Below, piece by piece: positions 7,023-16,004 of a stretch of DNA of 38,759 bases. The translations under genes were made by a program, and so were the position numbers. Position 1 is the first letter of the stretch. Each line of letters starts with the position of its first letter. The stretch covers positions 1 to 38,759 of the forward strand of contig CAHJWN010000035.1 of assembly GCA_903642265.1 (NCBI GenBank), read 5' to 3'. This DNA is from Acidobacteriaceae bacterium (GTDB lineage Bacteria > Acidobacteriota > Terriglobia > Terriglobales > Acidobacteriaceae). Under the pieces are notes generated by a model. The model worked only from the letters and a program-made list of their open reading frames with translations, ran no database searches and was not told where the DNA came from.

Positions 7023-7103
7023 CTGAAAACCGACAAGGCAGAACTCCAGCGATGACTGAACCCCCGCATCGACTCCAACGCCTTAGTCGCAAAGGGAGGT
7101 TTC

Positions 7104-7442
7104 ATGCGCCGCCCACGGCCCCGCACCACACACACTCTGATCGCCAGACTTCGCTCTGCATTGCGAAAGCCCGCCGTAAGCTACGGCCTCTTGCTCGCGG
7201 CCCTTACGATTGCACTTCCGATCCAGGCCCACGCTTCTCCCTTCGATACGGGATTCAACAACCTGCAAACGCTGTTTACAGGCACGATCGCCAAGGTCGC
7301 CAGCATCATCGCGATTGTGCTCGGCGGCATCGGTTTCGCAACCGGCGAGCCAGGTGCGAAGAAGAACCTTGCCGGCGTCGCCATTGGCATTGGGATCGCC
7401 ACTCTCGCGGTCAACATCCTGTCCTGGCTCTGGGGCAGCTAG
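7104..7442 (+). CDS. virB2: TrbC/VirB2-family conjugative pilin
   Basis: A 112-residue prepilin. It has a basic N-terminus, a hydrophobic signal segment (LLLAALTIALPIQAHA, about 28-44) with a probable signal-peptidase site after AHA, then two long hydrophobic helices (VASIIAIVLGGIGFAT and LAGVAIGIGIATLAVNILSWLW) with a small charged loop GEPGAKKN. This two-helix architecture is the hallmark of VirB2/TrbC major pilins, which polymerise into the conjugative pilus. GGGAGG is four bases before the ATG. It is the first gene of the transfer operon and is followed within four bases by virB3. Confidence 0.85.
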   Translation: MRRPRPRTTHTLIARLRSALRKPAVSYGLLLAALTIALPIQAHASPFDTGFNNLQTLFTGTIAKVASIIAIVLGGIGFATGEPGAKKNLAGVAIGIGIATLAVNILSWLWGS

Positions 7443-7446
7443 GCCG

Positions 7447-7755
7447 GTGCCCCCGGCCCCTAAGGCAGAAGACCGCCGCAGAAACCGCGTGTACAAGAGC
7501 CTCCACCGCCCATTGACCTACATGGGCATTGAACGCAAGCTGTTCATCGCAATCGGCGTTTCAGCTGTCGTGATGTTCAACCTTTTCAGCTCCTTCGTCG
7601 CCGCAATGCTCGTGTTTGCCGGTGGTGTCATCTTCGGCCGCTGGGTCACACGTACAGACCCTGCCTACCTCAGCATTTCGTTCGGACGACTTTCCAAGTA
7701 CAAGACCCGCTACGACGCGGCAAAACAGGCCATTCCCAAAGTAGAGATCCATTGA
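7447..7755 (+). CDS. virB3: VirB3/TrbD-family type IV secretion protein
   Basis: About 102 residues: a short polar N-terminus ending in VYKSLHRPLTYMGIERKLF, which matches the conserved entry of VirB3/TrbD, then paired hydrophobic segments (FIAIGVSAVVMFNLFSSFVAAMLVFAGGVIF), then WVTRTDPAYLSISF. VirB3 is an inner-membrane partner of the VirB4 ATPase. The start is uncertain. GTG at 7447 follows the virB2 stop directly and GTG at 7489 is also in frame; the ATG at 7522 would delete the conserved LHRP segment. virB4 starts two bases after the stop. Confidence 0.8.
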   Translation: MPPAPKAEDRRRNRVYKSLHRPLTYMGIERKLFIAIGVSAVVMFNLFSSFVAAMLVFAGGVIFGRWVTRTDPAYLSISFGRLSKYKTRYDAAKQAIPKVEIH

Positions 7756-7756
7756 C

Positions 7757-10216
7757 ATGCTCAACCTGGCCAAACTCATCAAGCCCTGGAAAGACTCCGA
7801 TTCGCTTAACGCTCATATCAACCTCTACGGATTCTGGTCCGAGACCACGTTTCTAACCAAAAGCGGCGATATCGGGCTGGTGATGTCCGTGCCGGGCGTG
7901 GACTATGAATCGCTCGACAACTCCGAGCAGCAGTACGCCGTGAAGCGGTTGGAGTCGGCCATGAAGTCCTTCTCCGAAGGCTTCCATGTCTACCAGTACC
8001 TCTTCAAGTCGAACCGGCCCAACATCCCTTTCGCGCACTACGACGACGAGCTGATCGATGCCGCCATTGACCAGCGGCGCCAATTCTTCGAGGCCAAGCG
8101 CGACCGGTTGTACCAGATCGAAATCTTCTACGTGGTGATCCTCGAAGGGGTGCGGTCAAAGACCGGCCTCTTTACAGCGCTTGCGCGTATCCCGGCAGAC
8201 CCCCGCCGCGGCATAGCCGACCTAAAGGCTCAGTTCGTCGGCGAACAAATGCGAACGCTTGTGAGGACTGAAATTGAGCGGGACCGCTTCAAGCTGGAGC
8301 AGCGCGTAGAACTTTTCAACCGACAATTGGCTGACCTAACCCCAATTCGTGTGCTCGGCATGGACCAGCAGTTCAGTTTCTTCCGCCGTCTGGTGAACTT
8401 CGATGCCTGGCGGATCGCCGGCAAGCCCAAGGCCAGCCAGTACCTCGACTACCAGATCGTCAATTCCAACATCGAGGCAGAGCGGGACCATCTCCGGGTG
8501 GGCGACCACTTCGTGCGGGTCCTCACAATGAAGGAATCCATCGCCGAGACCAAACCACTTGTGCTCGACCAGCTACTCAAGATTCCGGCCAACTTCTACG
8601 CCGTCACTGAGTGGGTGCCCATGCCGTTAGGCAAAGCTCGCAATGAGGTCAACAGCCGCCGCAAGCACTTCAACATGACCAAGAGCGGCTTCATTTCGCA
8701 AGTCCGAGACGAACGCAAGACCAGCCAGCGCGACGAGCTCATCGACGAGTCGAAGCAAGCCGACGTTGAGAACCTGGGCGAGTGCATCAAGCAACTAGGC
8801 GACGGGCAGTCGATGGGACAGTTCTCATTCACTCTTGTGCTGTACGCGGAGGGTCTGCAGACCATCGACCAGGAGCTCGGCGAGTTCGCCGGCATCTTCA
8901 CCAACCTTGAAGGAGAACTGCATAGCGAAACATACAACCAGCTCAACGCCTTCTTTGCCGGCGTTCCAGGCAACTACGCCCACAATCTTCGCAAGGTGTT
9001 GCTGTTGAACTCCAACTACGCCGACCTTTCATTCCTATTCACCATCGACCCGGGCGAGCGAACCAATCCTCAGCTCAACAGCGAGTACCTCGCGGTTCTT
9101 GAAACCGACAATGCAACACCGTACTTTCTCAACCTGCACAACGGGGAAGTGGCGCATACGCTGATCCTCGGCAAGACCGGCAGCGGCAAGAGCTTCCTCT
9201 GCAACTTCCTGCTGACGAACACTCAAAAGTACCACCCTCAAACGTACATCTTCGACATTGGCGGATCATTCGAATCGCTCACCGAGATCTTTGGCGGGAC
9301 GTACCTGAACGTCGGCCAGGAGTCACGCGACTTCCGCATCAACCCGTTCTCCCTACCGGAGTCGAAGGAGAACACGCAGTTCCTTTATTCCTTCTTCAAG
9401 GTCCTCATCGAAGGCAACGACCAGCACTACCGGCTCGACTTCAAGGAAGAACGCAAGCTCTACGAGGCGATCGAGCGGATGTACCTCGTCTCGCCGGAAC
9501 AGCGGACGCTCTCCACGTTCGCTGAGATCATCGGGGAACTCAAAGAACGACTCCACCGCTGGACCAACAACGGCCAGTACGGATTCCTCTTCGACAACAC
9601 CGACGACACGCTCAGCTTCGCCCCTTTTCAGACGTTCAACTTCGCCGGTTGGGGCGATGCGCCCGAGGTTCTCGAGCCGCTGCTCTTCTACGTTCTGCAC
9701 CGCGCCAGCAACGAGATTACAAACCACGCAAACCTTGCGACGTTCAAGACGTTCCTGCTCGACGAGGCCTGGCTCTTCATCAAGAACCAGACCATCCGCG
9801 ATTACATCGTGCAGGCGCAGAAGACCTGGCGTAAGCACAACGCCGCCATGATTCTTGCGACCCAAAGCATCAAGGAGCTTGAGGAGTCCGGGATGCTCGC
9901 CATCGTCGCCGAGAGCTGCCCGACGAAGATCTTCCTCGCCAATCCCGACATGAACCGGGAGGTGTACCGCGAGGCGTTCCACCTCAACGACACCGAACTT
10001 TCGATCATCGCCGACCTCGTTCCACCCGGCGAAATGCTTATCCGCAAAGCACATTCTTCTAAAAAGGCCCGCCTGAATGTGGACTCGGTTTCCTACTGGA
10101 TTGCAACCAACAACGCCCGCGACAACCTCGTGAAGCGCGAAGCCTTCGCCAAGTACGGCATCGTCCAGGGCGTCCGCGAACTGGCTCTCTCCCATCCCTT
10201 CCAACCACGTCGCTAA
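7757..10216 (+). CDS. virB4: VirB4/TrbE-family conjugative transfer ATPase
   Basis: An 819-residue CagE/TrbE/VirB4 ATPase, the energising and assembly motor at the cytoplasmic face of the secretion channel. The N-terminal domain (about 1-430) mediates contacts with VirB3/B8. The C-terminal RecA-like domain has Walker A GKTGSGKS at about 472-479, an IFDIGGSFESL segment, Walker B FLLDEAW near 669, and ILATQSIKEL sensor region. Length is normal for the family. The gene contains, on the opposite strand at 8841-8856, a 16-base sequence that matches the replication iterons, coding for part of LYAEGLQ. No frameshift seen. Confidence 0.95.
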   Translation: MLNLAKLIKPWKDSDSLNAHINLYGFWSETTFLTKSGDIGLVMSVPGVDYESLDNSEQQYAVKRLESAMKSFSEGFHVYQYLFKSNRPNIPFAHYDDELIDAAIDQRRQFFEAKRDRLYQIEIFYVVILEGVRSKTGLFTALARIPADPRRGIADLKAQFVGEQMRTLVRTEIERDRFKLEQRVELFNRQLADLTPIRVLGMDQQFSFFRRLVNFDAWRIAGKPKASQYLDYQIVNSNIEAERDHLRVGDHFVRVLTMKESIAETKPLVLDQLLKIPANFYAVTEWVPMPLGKARNEVNSRRKHFNMTKSGFISQVRDERKTSQRDELIDESKQADVENLGECIKQLGDGQSMGQFSFTLVLYAEGLQTIDQELGEFAGIFTNLEGELHSETYNQLNAFFAGVPGNYAHNLRKVLLLNSNYADLSFLFTIDPGERTNPQLNSEYLAVLETDNATPYFLNLHNGEVAHTLILGKTGSGKSFLCNFLLTNTQKYHPQTYIFDIGGSFESLTEIFGGTYLNVGQESRDFRINPFSLPESKENTQFLYSFFKVLIEGNDQHYRLDFKEERKLYEAIERMYLVSPEQRTLSTFAEIIGELKERLHRWTNNGQYGFLFDNTDDTLSFAPFQTFNFAGWGDAPEVLEPLLFYVLHRASNEITNHANLATFKTFLLDEAWLFIKNQTIRDYIVQAQKTWRKHNAAMILATQSIKELEESGMLAIVAESCPTKIFLANPDMNREVYREAFHLNDTELSIIADLVPPGEMLIRKAHSSKKARLNVDSVSYWIATNNARDNLVKREAFAKYGIVQGVRELALSHPFQPRR
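8841..8856 (-). repeat. Iteron-like sequence inside virB4
   Basis: Read on the minus strand this is AGACCCTCCGCGTACA. Every base is found at its position in at least one genuine iteron of the array at 5713-6116 (A at position 1 as at 5827, C at position 6 as at 5869, terminal CGCGTACA as at 5827). It lies 2.7 kb from the array. It may be an outlying initiator-binding site or a coding coincidence. Confidence 0.4.
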
Positions 10217-10227
10217 GGAGTTCCGCT

Positions 10228-10992
10228 GTGAAGACACTCGCCCTGCTGCTTGCCATCCCGCTTGCACCCTTGAGCCTGACGGCTCAAACGACCCCCATCA
10301 CCTCGCGAACCGTTCAGTACCACTCCCAGGACATTGTTCCAATCAAAGCCAAGCTGAAATATACGACGCTCATTCAGGTGCCGCCGAGCGAAAAGATCAT
10401 GGAGGCCGCGACTGGCGACAAAGACTTCTGGATCGTCGATATCGTCGGCAGCTTCTGTTTCGTGCATCCGGCGCGAGAGGGAATCAGCACGAACCTGAAC
10501 CTCATCACCGACAAAGGCAACATCTACAGCTTCACCCTTTCGGATGTGACCGAGAGCGGGCTGCAGCCCGACCTCAAAGTGATAGTCGTGCCGGTCGACG
10601 CTTCGAATATCGTCGCCTCGCAGGGCTCACCGCAGTATGTCCCGGCAGCCCAGCTCCAGCAGGTCCAAGGCCAGCTTGCGAATCTGCAGCAGCACGTCGA
10701 GTCAACGGTCGACGAGTACAAGAGCGCCTATCAAACCCAACTTCGATTCGATTACTCCTTCGAGGCGAACAAAGGCCCATTCAACATCCAGACGATCTAC
10801 CACGATGACAAGTTCACCTACATCAAGACAACGGCACCGGAGAAGTTCTCCGTGTACGAGATGCGCGACGGCAAGCCCAACCTCATCAACTATGACCTCC
10901 GGGACGGCACCTACATCATCCCCAAGGTGATGGACAACGGTTACGTCGAGCTGGGCAAGAAGAAGATGGAATTTTCCAAAAGGAAGGGATGA
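10228..10992 (+). CDS. virB9: TrbG/VirB9-family conjugal transfer protein
   Basis: A 254-residue exported protein with a clear signal peptide (MKTLALLLAIPLAPLSLTAQ). The N-terminal VirB9 domain includes FWIVDIVGSFCFVHPAREGISTNLNLITDKGNIYSFTL. A glutamine-rich linker follows (about 130-160), then the C-terminal beta domain (LRFDYSFE, IYHDDKFTYIKTTAPEKFSVYE, NYDLRDGTYIIPKVMDNGYVELG). VirB9 forms the outer-membrane core complex with VirB7 and VirB10. GTG start, AAGGAG eight bases upstream; virB10 begins three bases after the stop. The unusually long linker distinguishes it from the best-studied homologues. Confidence 0.88.
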   Translation: MKTLALLLAIPLAPLSLTAQTTPITSRTVQYHSQDIVPIKAKLKYTTLIQVPPSEKIMEAATGDKDFWIVDIVGSFCFVHPAREGISTNLNLITDKGNIYSFTLSDVTESGLQPDLKVIVVPVDASNIVASQGSPQYVPAAQLQQVQGQLANLQQHVESTVDEYKSAYQTQLRFDYSFEANKGPFNIQTIYHDDKFTYIKTTAPEKFSVYEMRDGKPNLINYDLRDGTYIIPKVMDNGYVELGKKKMEFSKRKG

Positions 10993-10995
10993 CCA

Positions 10996-12270
10996 GTGGC
11001 CGAGCCAACAGAACTTCCAGAACCCGTCATTCGCGACCGTACCAAACAGCCAAGCGGCGTTTTGCCCAAAAACCTCAAGCCATACCTCTACGGCGGAGCA
11101 GTCGTTCTCCTATTGATCGCGACCTTCGTCAGCGGACACACCAAACCGGCCGGCGGAAAACAACCTGCAAAAGATACGCCGCCGCAACCCCTGGTGCAGG
11201 ACCAGACCGCCAGCAACGTCGCCGAGATGCGCAACGAGCTCGCCCAGGAGAAGCAGAAAGAAGCGCAGGACGCCGCGCTCGCACAGTCGCTTGCTTCGCA
11301 GAATCCCGCTCAGCAGGGTGTCATCCAGGGATACGGTCCGGACGGCAAGCCCATACGGGGAGTCGCATCGAACCAGCCCGAAGCAGCTCCTCAACAGCCG
11401 ACCGCTCCCGATCCTGCCCAGGTAGCGGCGGCGCAGCTTGCAGCCGATGAGCGCAAGCGGATTGACAATGCACGCTTCGCCTCCAATCTGGTCTTTACTC
11501 GCAGCCAGGAACAACAAAACCCATCGCAGCCTCAACAAAGCGTTCCCCAGCAGGGAACTGCTCCTACCGCCGCGACCGCTCCAGCCGCTACGCCCGTCGC
11601 AGCCAGCCGCGATCAGATTCCTGCGACCTCGTACAAAAGGCCTGCCGAAGTGAACCTCAACGCGGCTGTCGGTCAGCCCTACGTCATTTACGAAGGCCTG
11701 ACGCTCGACACGATCCTCATGAACCGGCTGGATGGCGACGCCGTCGGTCCGGTGAAGGTACTCGTCTCCAATCCGGTGTACTCGCATGACCATCAACACG
11801 TCCTCATACCGGAAGGCACAGTTGTGCTCGGCGAGGCGCGCAAGATCGGTGCCAGCGGCGTAGGCCAACAACGCCGGATTGCCGTCGTCTTCCATCGTCT
11901 CATCATGCCGGACGGGTTCAGCGTCGACCTTGACCAGTTCACCGGGCTCAACCAGATTGGCGAAACGGCCCTCAAAGACAAGGTCAACAACCACTACCTG
12001 CAGATTTTCGGCACTTCGATTGCGCTCGGCGTCATTGCCGGTGCCGCCCAGATCGAGCAGGGTGGCGGCACAATCAGCACCAGCGGCTCACAGGGTTTCA
12101 CTACTGGAGCCGCAGGCAGTGTCTCCAGTTCCGCGACGACCGTTCTTGACCAGTTTCTCCAGATACCCCCAACGATCACCATTCGTGAGGGCCATCGGGT
12201 GAAGGTGTATTTCACGCAGGACGTGCTGGTTCCTGCATACGACAACCACCGTATCGCTCAGTCGTTTTAA
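10996..12270 (+). CDS. virB10: TrbI/VirB10-family conjugal transfer protein
   Basis: A 424-residue protein with a short cytoplasmic tail, one transmembrane helix (YLYGGAVVLLLIATFVSG, about 32-50), a long Gln/Pro/Ala-rich periplasmic region (about 55-210), and the C-terminal VirB10 beta-barrel domain: YVIYEGLTLDTILMNRLDG, VSNPVYSHDHQHVLIPEGT, then the IEQGGGTISTSGSQGF hydrophobic lid region and VYFTQDVLVPAY. VirB10 spans both membranes and senses ATP use by the motors. GTG start overlapping the operon flow from virB9. The proline/glutamine linker fits a wide periplasm-spanning element. Confidence 0.9.
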   Translation: MAEPTELPEPVIRDRTKQPSGVLPKNLKPYLYGGAVVLLLIATFVSGHTKPAGGKQPAKDTPPQPLVQDQTASNVAEMRNELAQEKQKEAQDAALAQSLASQNPAQQGVIQGYGPDGKPIRGVASNQPEAAPQQPTAPDPAQVAAAQLAADERKRIDNARFASNLVFTRSQEQQNPSQPQQSVPQQGTAPTAATAPAATPVAASRDQIPATSYKRPAEVNLNAAVGQPYVIYEGLTLDTILMNRLDGDAVGPVKVLVSNPVYSHDHQHVLIPEGTVVLGEARKIGASGVGQQRRIAVVFHRLIMPDGFSVDLDQFTGLNQIGETALKDKVNNHYLQIFGTSIALGVIAGAAQIEQGGGTISTSGSQGFTTGAAGSVSSSATTVLDQFLQIPPTITIREGHRVKVYFTQDVLVPAYDNHRIAQSF

Positions 12271-12326
12271 CAGCACGACCGCGCCTGCGCGATACGCCCA
12301 ACGTACCAAGACACAAGGGACTTGCC

Positions 12327-12578
12327 ATGCAAAAGACGATCCTCATAGCCCTTGCCGCTTTTGCCCTGAGCGTCACGGGTTGCAAGAACAAGGCGGCGAA
12401 GCTTCAGGAACTTCAGCAACAGTACGCCGCAGTTCAGAACCTGGAACTGGCCGACTGTCCAGCATGGACGACCCTTTCTCCGCCACCCGACCCTCCGAAG
12501 TGCGCTGAAGACAAGAAGCGCGCCAAGGAGCTCAACGAGCGGATACAGGCAGCACAACGTGACTTAGCGAACCAGTAA
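12327..12578 (+). CDS. Small lipoprotein in VirB7/TrbH position
   Basis: Eighty-three residues with a lipoprotein signal: MQKTILIALAAFALSVTGCK, where VTGC is an acceptable lipobox with Cys19 the lipidation site. The mature part is short and helical, with a Cys-Pro at 46-47 and another cysteine near residue 60 (PPKCAEDKK) that could form a disulfide. Its position between virB10 and virB5 and its size fit a VirB7-like or TrbH/TrbK-like outer-membrane lipoprotein that stabilises VirB9 or gives entry exclusion. Sequence similarity to either is not evident, so the assignment is positional. Confidence 0.6.
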   Translation: MQKTILIALAAFALSVTGCKNKAAKLQELQQQYAAVQNLELADCPAWTTLSPPPDPPKCAEDKKRAKELNERIQAAQRDLANQ

Positions 12579-12594
12579 CCGGAAGGAGATTCCC

Positions 12595-13377
12595 ATGAAG
12601 CGCATCATGCTTACGGTAGTCCTTACAGCGTCCGCGGCTTTGCCCGCCGCTGCGCAATTCGGTAGCGGCGTAGTCTTCGACCCCACGCAGGCCGGCAACG
12701 TCGCCAAGCAGCTCCAGCAGGGCGTTCAGGCCTACAACATGAGCGTCCAGCAATACAACCAGATGAAGCAAATGGCGACGGCTCCGCAAAGCGCCTTCAC
12801 CCAGTACAGCAATTCGGGAACGCAGCAGTGGGTGCAGATCAGTCCCTCGGCAAACACCTACGGGAACTCACAACCCTTCATCAACGCAGCCACAACCGGC
12901 AACGGCGCGGCGGCTGCCAACCAGGTTGCCAGCGTTCCCCGCACCGGACAGATCTCCGGCTACGGAAACCTCAACGCCAATGGCCAACAGGGTCTCGCCG
13001 CCACCGGCGCGACCGTTGACCTGGGCGACGCTGCCAACACAACCAGCCTCCAGACTCTCGGAACTGTCCGTGCAAACTCGCAACAGAGGGAGCAGGACAT
13101 TCAGAAACTGGAGGCCGCCAGCCACTCCACCGATCCCGCGCAGCAGACGCAGGAAGCTACCCTGCAGCGGATCAACCAGGCGATGCTCATTCAGCTCCGC
13201 ACCCAGCAGGAAACCAACGAAATGATGCAGGCGCAGGCCATGCAACAGATCGTCTCGCAGAAAGCCACGCAGGACGGTATGAAGTCGGCTATGCAGGCGG
13301 CCAACGGCTATTCCGACACCTACAACCAAAACGTGTCCACGGCTCCCTTGAAGACCACCGGCTACACCAGCCACTAA
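12595..13377 (+). CDS. virB5: TrbJ/VirB5-like pilus-associated protein
   Basis: A 260-residue secreted protein: signal peptide MKRIMLTVVLTASAALPAAAQ, then GSGVVFDPTQAGNVAKQLQQGVQAYNMSVQQYNQMKQM, the typical N-terminal helix pattern of TrbJ/VirB5. A low-complexity Asn/Gly/Thr region follows (about 70-140), then a long Gln-rich coiled coil (about 155-225) ending LRTQQETNEMMQAQAMQQ. VirB5-type proteins cap the pilus tip and contact recipients. GGAAGGAG precedes the ATG. The low-complexity middle is unusual and probably species-specific. Confidence 0.78.
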   Translation: MKRIMLTVVLTASAALPAAAQFGSGVVFDPTQAGNVAKQLQQGVQAYNMSVQQYNQMKQMATAPQSAFTQYSNSGTQQWVQISPSANTYGNSQPFINAATTGNGAAAANQVASVPRTGQISGYGNLNANGQQGLAATGATVDLGDAANTTSLQTLGTVRANSQQREQDIQKLEAASHSTDPAQQTQEATLQRINQAMLIQLRTQQETNEMMQAQAMQQIVSQKATQDGMKSAMQAANGYSDTYNQNVSTAPLKTTGYTSH

Positions 13378-13396
13378 CCCGAAGACGAGGTCCACC

Positions 13397-14272
13397 GTGG
13401 GGCAGAAACTGTTCAATTACATTAGCGGCCAGTGCGACACGCTGGCCGCTACTTCTTCGCCCGGAATCGACACAATCGGGCTGCACATCATCCTCGCTCT
13501 GGCAACGATCATGATGGTGTGGTTCGGTGTGCAGGAAGCCCTCTCCGCAGCTCAGGGTGGACCGGGCTTCAACATGGCAAAGTTCCTCAACTTCTTTCTG
13601 CTGATCACCTTCGCCTATTCGATGGTCAAGTTTTATGACAGCAGCATTCCCGGACTTGGCTTTTCGCTCAAAAGTTTTGTTATTCAGGGCACAGACAACC
13701 TACAGCAGATCATCGGCACCGACGCCAACGACCAGATGCTCGCATCGATCGACAATGCCCTCGCTGGCTCCGGTACATCGACGCCTACGCTCAACATCTT
13801 CAGCGGCCTCTACGTGGCCGTTTGCTACGTCCTGGCACAGCTTTGCCTCATCGTTCTCGACGCAGTTTGCGCTCTGATTCTTTCCTATGGCGCCGTGGCC
13901 GGCACCATTGTCGGAATGCTAGGTCCGATCTTCATTCCATTCATGGTCTTCGAGAAGACTGAATTCCTCTTCTGGGGCTGGCTGAAAGCCTTCCTCAGTT
14001 TCGAGTTCTTCAAGGTCGTTGCCGCCGCCACGCTCTCGCTCGTGGCGCATATGTATATGTCGCAGGCGACCAACGTCACGCAGATATTCTCCGACCCAAT
14101 CAACGCCGTCAAGGCGTTTCCCATTCTGCTTCTGCTGACAATCGTGAGCGTGTACATCATCCTCAAGATCCCCGCTATCACCGTGTCCATCTTCTCCGGC
14201 AGCGCAGGCGGCCACGACGCAGGTATCGGCACCGTCACCGCAGTTGTCACCCAGGGACTTCTCAGAGGATAA
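13397..14272 (+). CDS. virB6: TrbL/VirB6-family conjugal transfer membrane protein
   Basis: A 291-residue polytopic inner-membrane protein. Hydrophobic segments include IDTIGLHIILALATIMMVWFGV, FLNFFLLITFAYSMVKFY, IFSGLYVAVCYVLAQLCLIVLDAVCALIL, GMLGPIFIPFMVF, LKAFLSFEFFKVVAAATLSLV and FPILLLLTIVSVYIILKIPAI. The conserved Trp-containing WGWLKAFLSF region matches VirB6/TrbL. It forms part of the inner-membrane channel through which DNA passes. GTG start with GACGAGG upstream. It is followed two bases later by virB8, so the genes are probably translationally coupled. Confidence 0.85.
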   Translation: MGQKLFNYISGQCDTLAATSSPGIDTIGLHIILALATIMMVWFGVQEALSAAQGGPGFNMAKFLNFFLLITFAYSMVKFYDSSIPGLGFSLKSFVIQGTDNLQQIIGTDANDQMLASIDNALAGSGTSTPTLNIFSGLYVAVCYVLAQLCLIVLDAVCALILSYGAVAGTIVGMLGPIFIPFMVFEKTEFLFWGWLKAFLSFEFFKVVAAATLSLVAHMYMSQATNVTQIFSDPINAVKAFPILLLLTIVSVYIILKIPAITVSIFSGSAGGHDAGIGTVTAVVTQGLLRG

Positions 14273-14274
14273 GC

Positions 14275-15012
14275 ATGGCCACTATACAACCGACCGAACA
14301 GACTGAAGCACCGGAAATCACACGCGCGGCGCAACGCTACGTCGAGCAGTATGGCGATCCGCTCGTCACCAACACCTACCTGAAAGTCACCATTCTGGTC
14401 CTCGGGTTCGTGTGTGTCATGCTCGGTTTGCTGACGTTCAAGAGCATCAAGGCCCTCGCCAGCGCGAAGCCTTTCATCGTGCGTATCAATGACGTTGGAA
14501 GGGCCGAAGCCATCGACTATCGGGCCTATGAGTACAAGCCTCAGGAAGCGGAGAACAAATACTACCTCTCACGCTGGGCCTCGCTCTATTTCAGCCGCAA
14601 TCGTTACACCATCGAACGCGATCAGACGCAGGCGCTCTATTTCCTCAATGCTGACGTCCAGCAAGCCGTCATCCGTGAGGAGCAGAAGGACAAGACGATT
14701 GCGACATTCCAAGGCGACGTGACGCAGCCCTATGTCGATATCGAAATCAAGAACGTCATCCTCGACGATTTGCGCCAATCGCCCTATTCCGCACGAATCG
14801 AATTCGACAAGGTATTCACTACGTCCGCCGATCACGCCTTCATCAAGCGCGAGTCCTGGACGGCCAGCGTGACGTACGTTTTCGCCGACCACGTTGCGAA
14901 TGACGCCCTTCAGTACAACCCCCTTGGACTGACGATCGTACGCTACCGCGCCGACCAGGCATTTACTGCTCAGCCTGCACAAGTTCCTGCAGGAGCTGCG
15001 CGTATCCAATGA
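14275..15012 (+). CDS. virB8: TrbF/VirB8-family conjugal transfer protein
   Basis: A 245-residue bitopic protein: cytoplasmic N-terminus, one transmembrane helix (YLKVTILVLGFVCVMLGLLTF, about 36-57), then a periplasmic NTF2-like VirB8 domain (KPFIVRINDVGRAEAIDYRAYEYKPQEAENKYYLSRW is the diagnostic start). VirB8 nucleates the inner-membrane assembly and interacts with nearly all other subunits. The last four bases overlap the start of virB11 as ATGA, a coupling arrangement. Length is standard for TrbF. Confidence 0.9.
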   Translation: MATIQPTEQTEAPEITRAAQRYVEQYGDPLVTNTYLKVTILVLGFVCVMLGLLTFKSIKALASAKPFIVRINDVGRAEAIDYRAYEYKPQEAENKYYLSRWASLYFSRNRYTIERDQTQALYFLNADVQQAVIREEQKDKTIATFQGDVTQPYVDIEIKNVILDDLRQSPYSARIEFDKVFTTSADHAFIKRESWTASVTYVFADHVANDALQYNPLGLTIVRYRADQAFTAQPAQVPAGAARIQ

Positions 15013-16004
15013 ACAACGATTTAGAACTCCTCATCTCCTTTCTACAGCCAATCAAACACCTTCTCCTGGACGAAACAGTCACGGAGATTATGGGCAATCC
15101 GGACGGCAAGTGGTGGTTTGAGCGCCGCGGCCGGATCGAGCCCTGTGACATCGATTTCGATGCCAAACGTTTGAGCACCAGCCTGGAAGTCATTGCCAAC
15201 AAATTGAACCGCAAGCTGGACGCCAAGAACCCGCTGCTAAATGCTCAGCTCCCAGACGGGAGCCGCCTGGCGGCAGTCCTGCCGCCCGTTGTGCGGCCGT
15301 TCCCAGCTGTCACGATTCGAAAGTTTTCGACGGTGCGTTTCACCATGCCAGACCTCATCGCGACTGGTGCGTTCACCGAAGCTATCGCAGCCCAGCTCCG
15401 CGCCTATATCGAGGACGGAAAGACGATGCTCATCAGCGGCGGAACAGGCAGCGGGAAGACCACGCTGCTCAACGCATTGGCCGATTACATCCCCGAGCAC
15501 GAGCGCATTGTTGTGATCGAAGACACCAAGGAATTGCGCATTGGAAAGCCGAATCTTCTGGGCTCGGAATGCCAGACCGAATCGCACGCCGCAACCGTCA
15601 ATTTCAACGATCTTCTAAAGGCTGCTCTGCGCTGGCGTCCGGACCGGATCATTCTCGGTGAAGTCCGTGGCGATGAAGCCCGTACATTGCTCGATTCGTT
15701 CAACACCGGACACGCCGGCAGCATGGCGACGATTCACGCCAGCACTGCCGTGAAAGCGCTACGCCGATTCGGTGAATTGGCTATGCGCTCGCACCAGCAA
15801 TCGAACCGCGACGATATCGCCGCGGAGATCGCCGAAAGTGTGCAGGTTGTAGTCCAGGTAAGCCGCTTCGCAGAAGGCCGCCGCGTGAGCGAAATCATTG
15901 CCGTTCGCGGCTATGACCGCGAGCACAAAGTATTCCTCTACGACACCATCTTTGATTTCAATTCCAATCCCCATCAGGAGACTTCCCATGCCGCCATTGC
16001 TTGA
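15009..16004 (+). CDS. virB11: TrbB/VirB11-family conjugative transfer ATPase
   Basis: A 331-residue hexameric secretion ATPase. An N-terminal domain (VTEIMGNPDGKWWFERRGRIE) leads into the RecA-like domain with Walker A GGTGSGKTT near 144-152, the Asp box IVVIEDTKELRI, the Walker B LRWRPDRIILGEVRGDEA and the His box TGHAGSMATIHAST. It would switch the machine between pilus assembly and DNA transfer together with VirB4. Its 3' end overlaps the next small gene by 17 bases in another frame. All catalytic motifs are intact. Confidence 0.95.
   Translation: MNNDLELLISFLQPIKHLLLDETVTEIMGNPDGKWWFERRGRIEPCDIDFDAKRLSTSLEVIANKLNRKLDAKNPLLNAQLPDGSRLAAVLPPVVRPFPAVTIRKFSTVRFTMPDLIATGAFTEAIAAQLRAYIEDGKTMLISGGTGSGKTTLLNALADYIPEHERIVVIEDTKELRIGKPNLLGSECQTESHAATVNFNDLLKAALRWRPDRIILGEVRGDEARTLLDSFNTGHAGSMATIHASTAVKALRRFGELAMRSHQQSNRDDIAAEIAESVQVVVQVSRFAEGRRVSEIIAVRGYDREHKVFLYDTIFDFNSNPHQETSHAAIA

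Noticed and set aside
9353..10267. 304-codon leftward open frame opposite virB4
   Set aside because: Antisense shadow of a GC-rich gene with clear VirB4 motifs; its translation mirrors the coding strand and shows no family features.
11110..11994. 294-codon leftward open frame opposite virB10
   Set aside because: Shadow caused by the Gln/Pro/Ala-rich coding sequence on the other strand.
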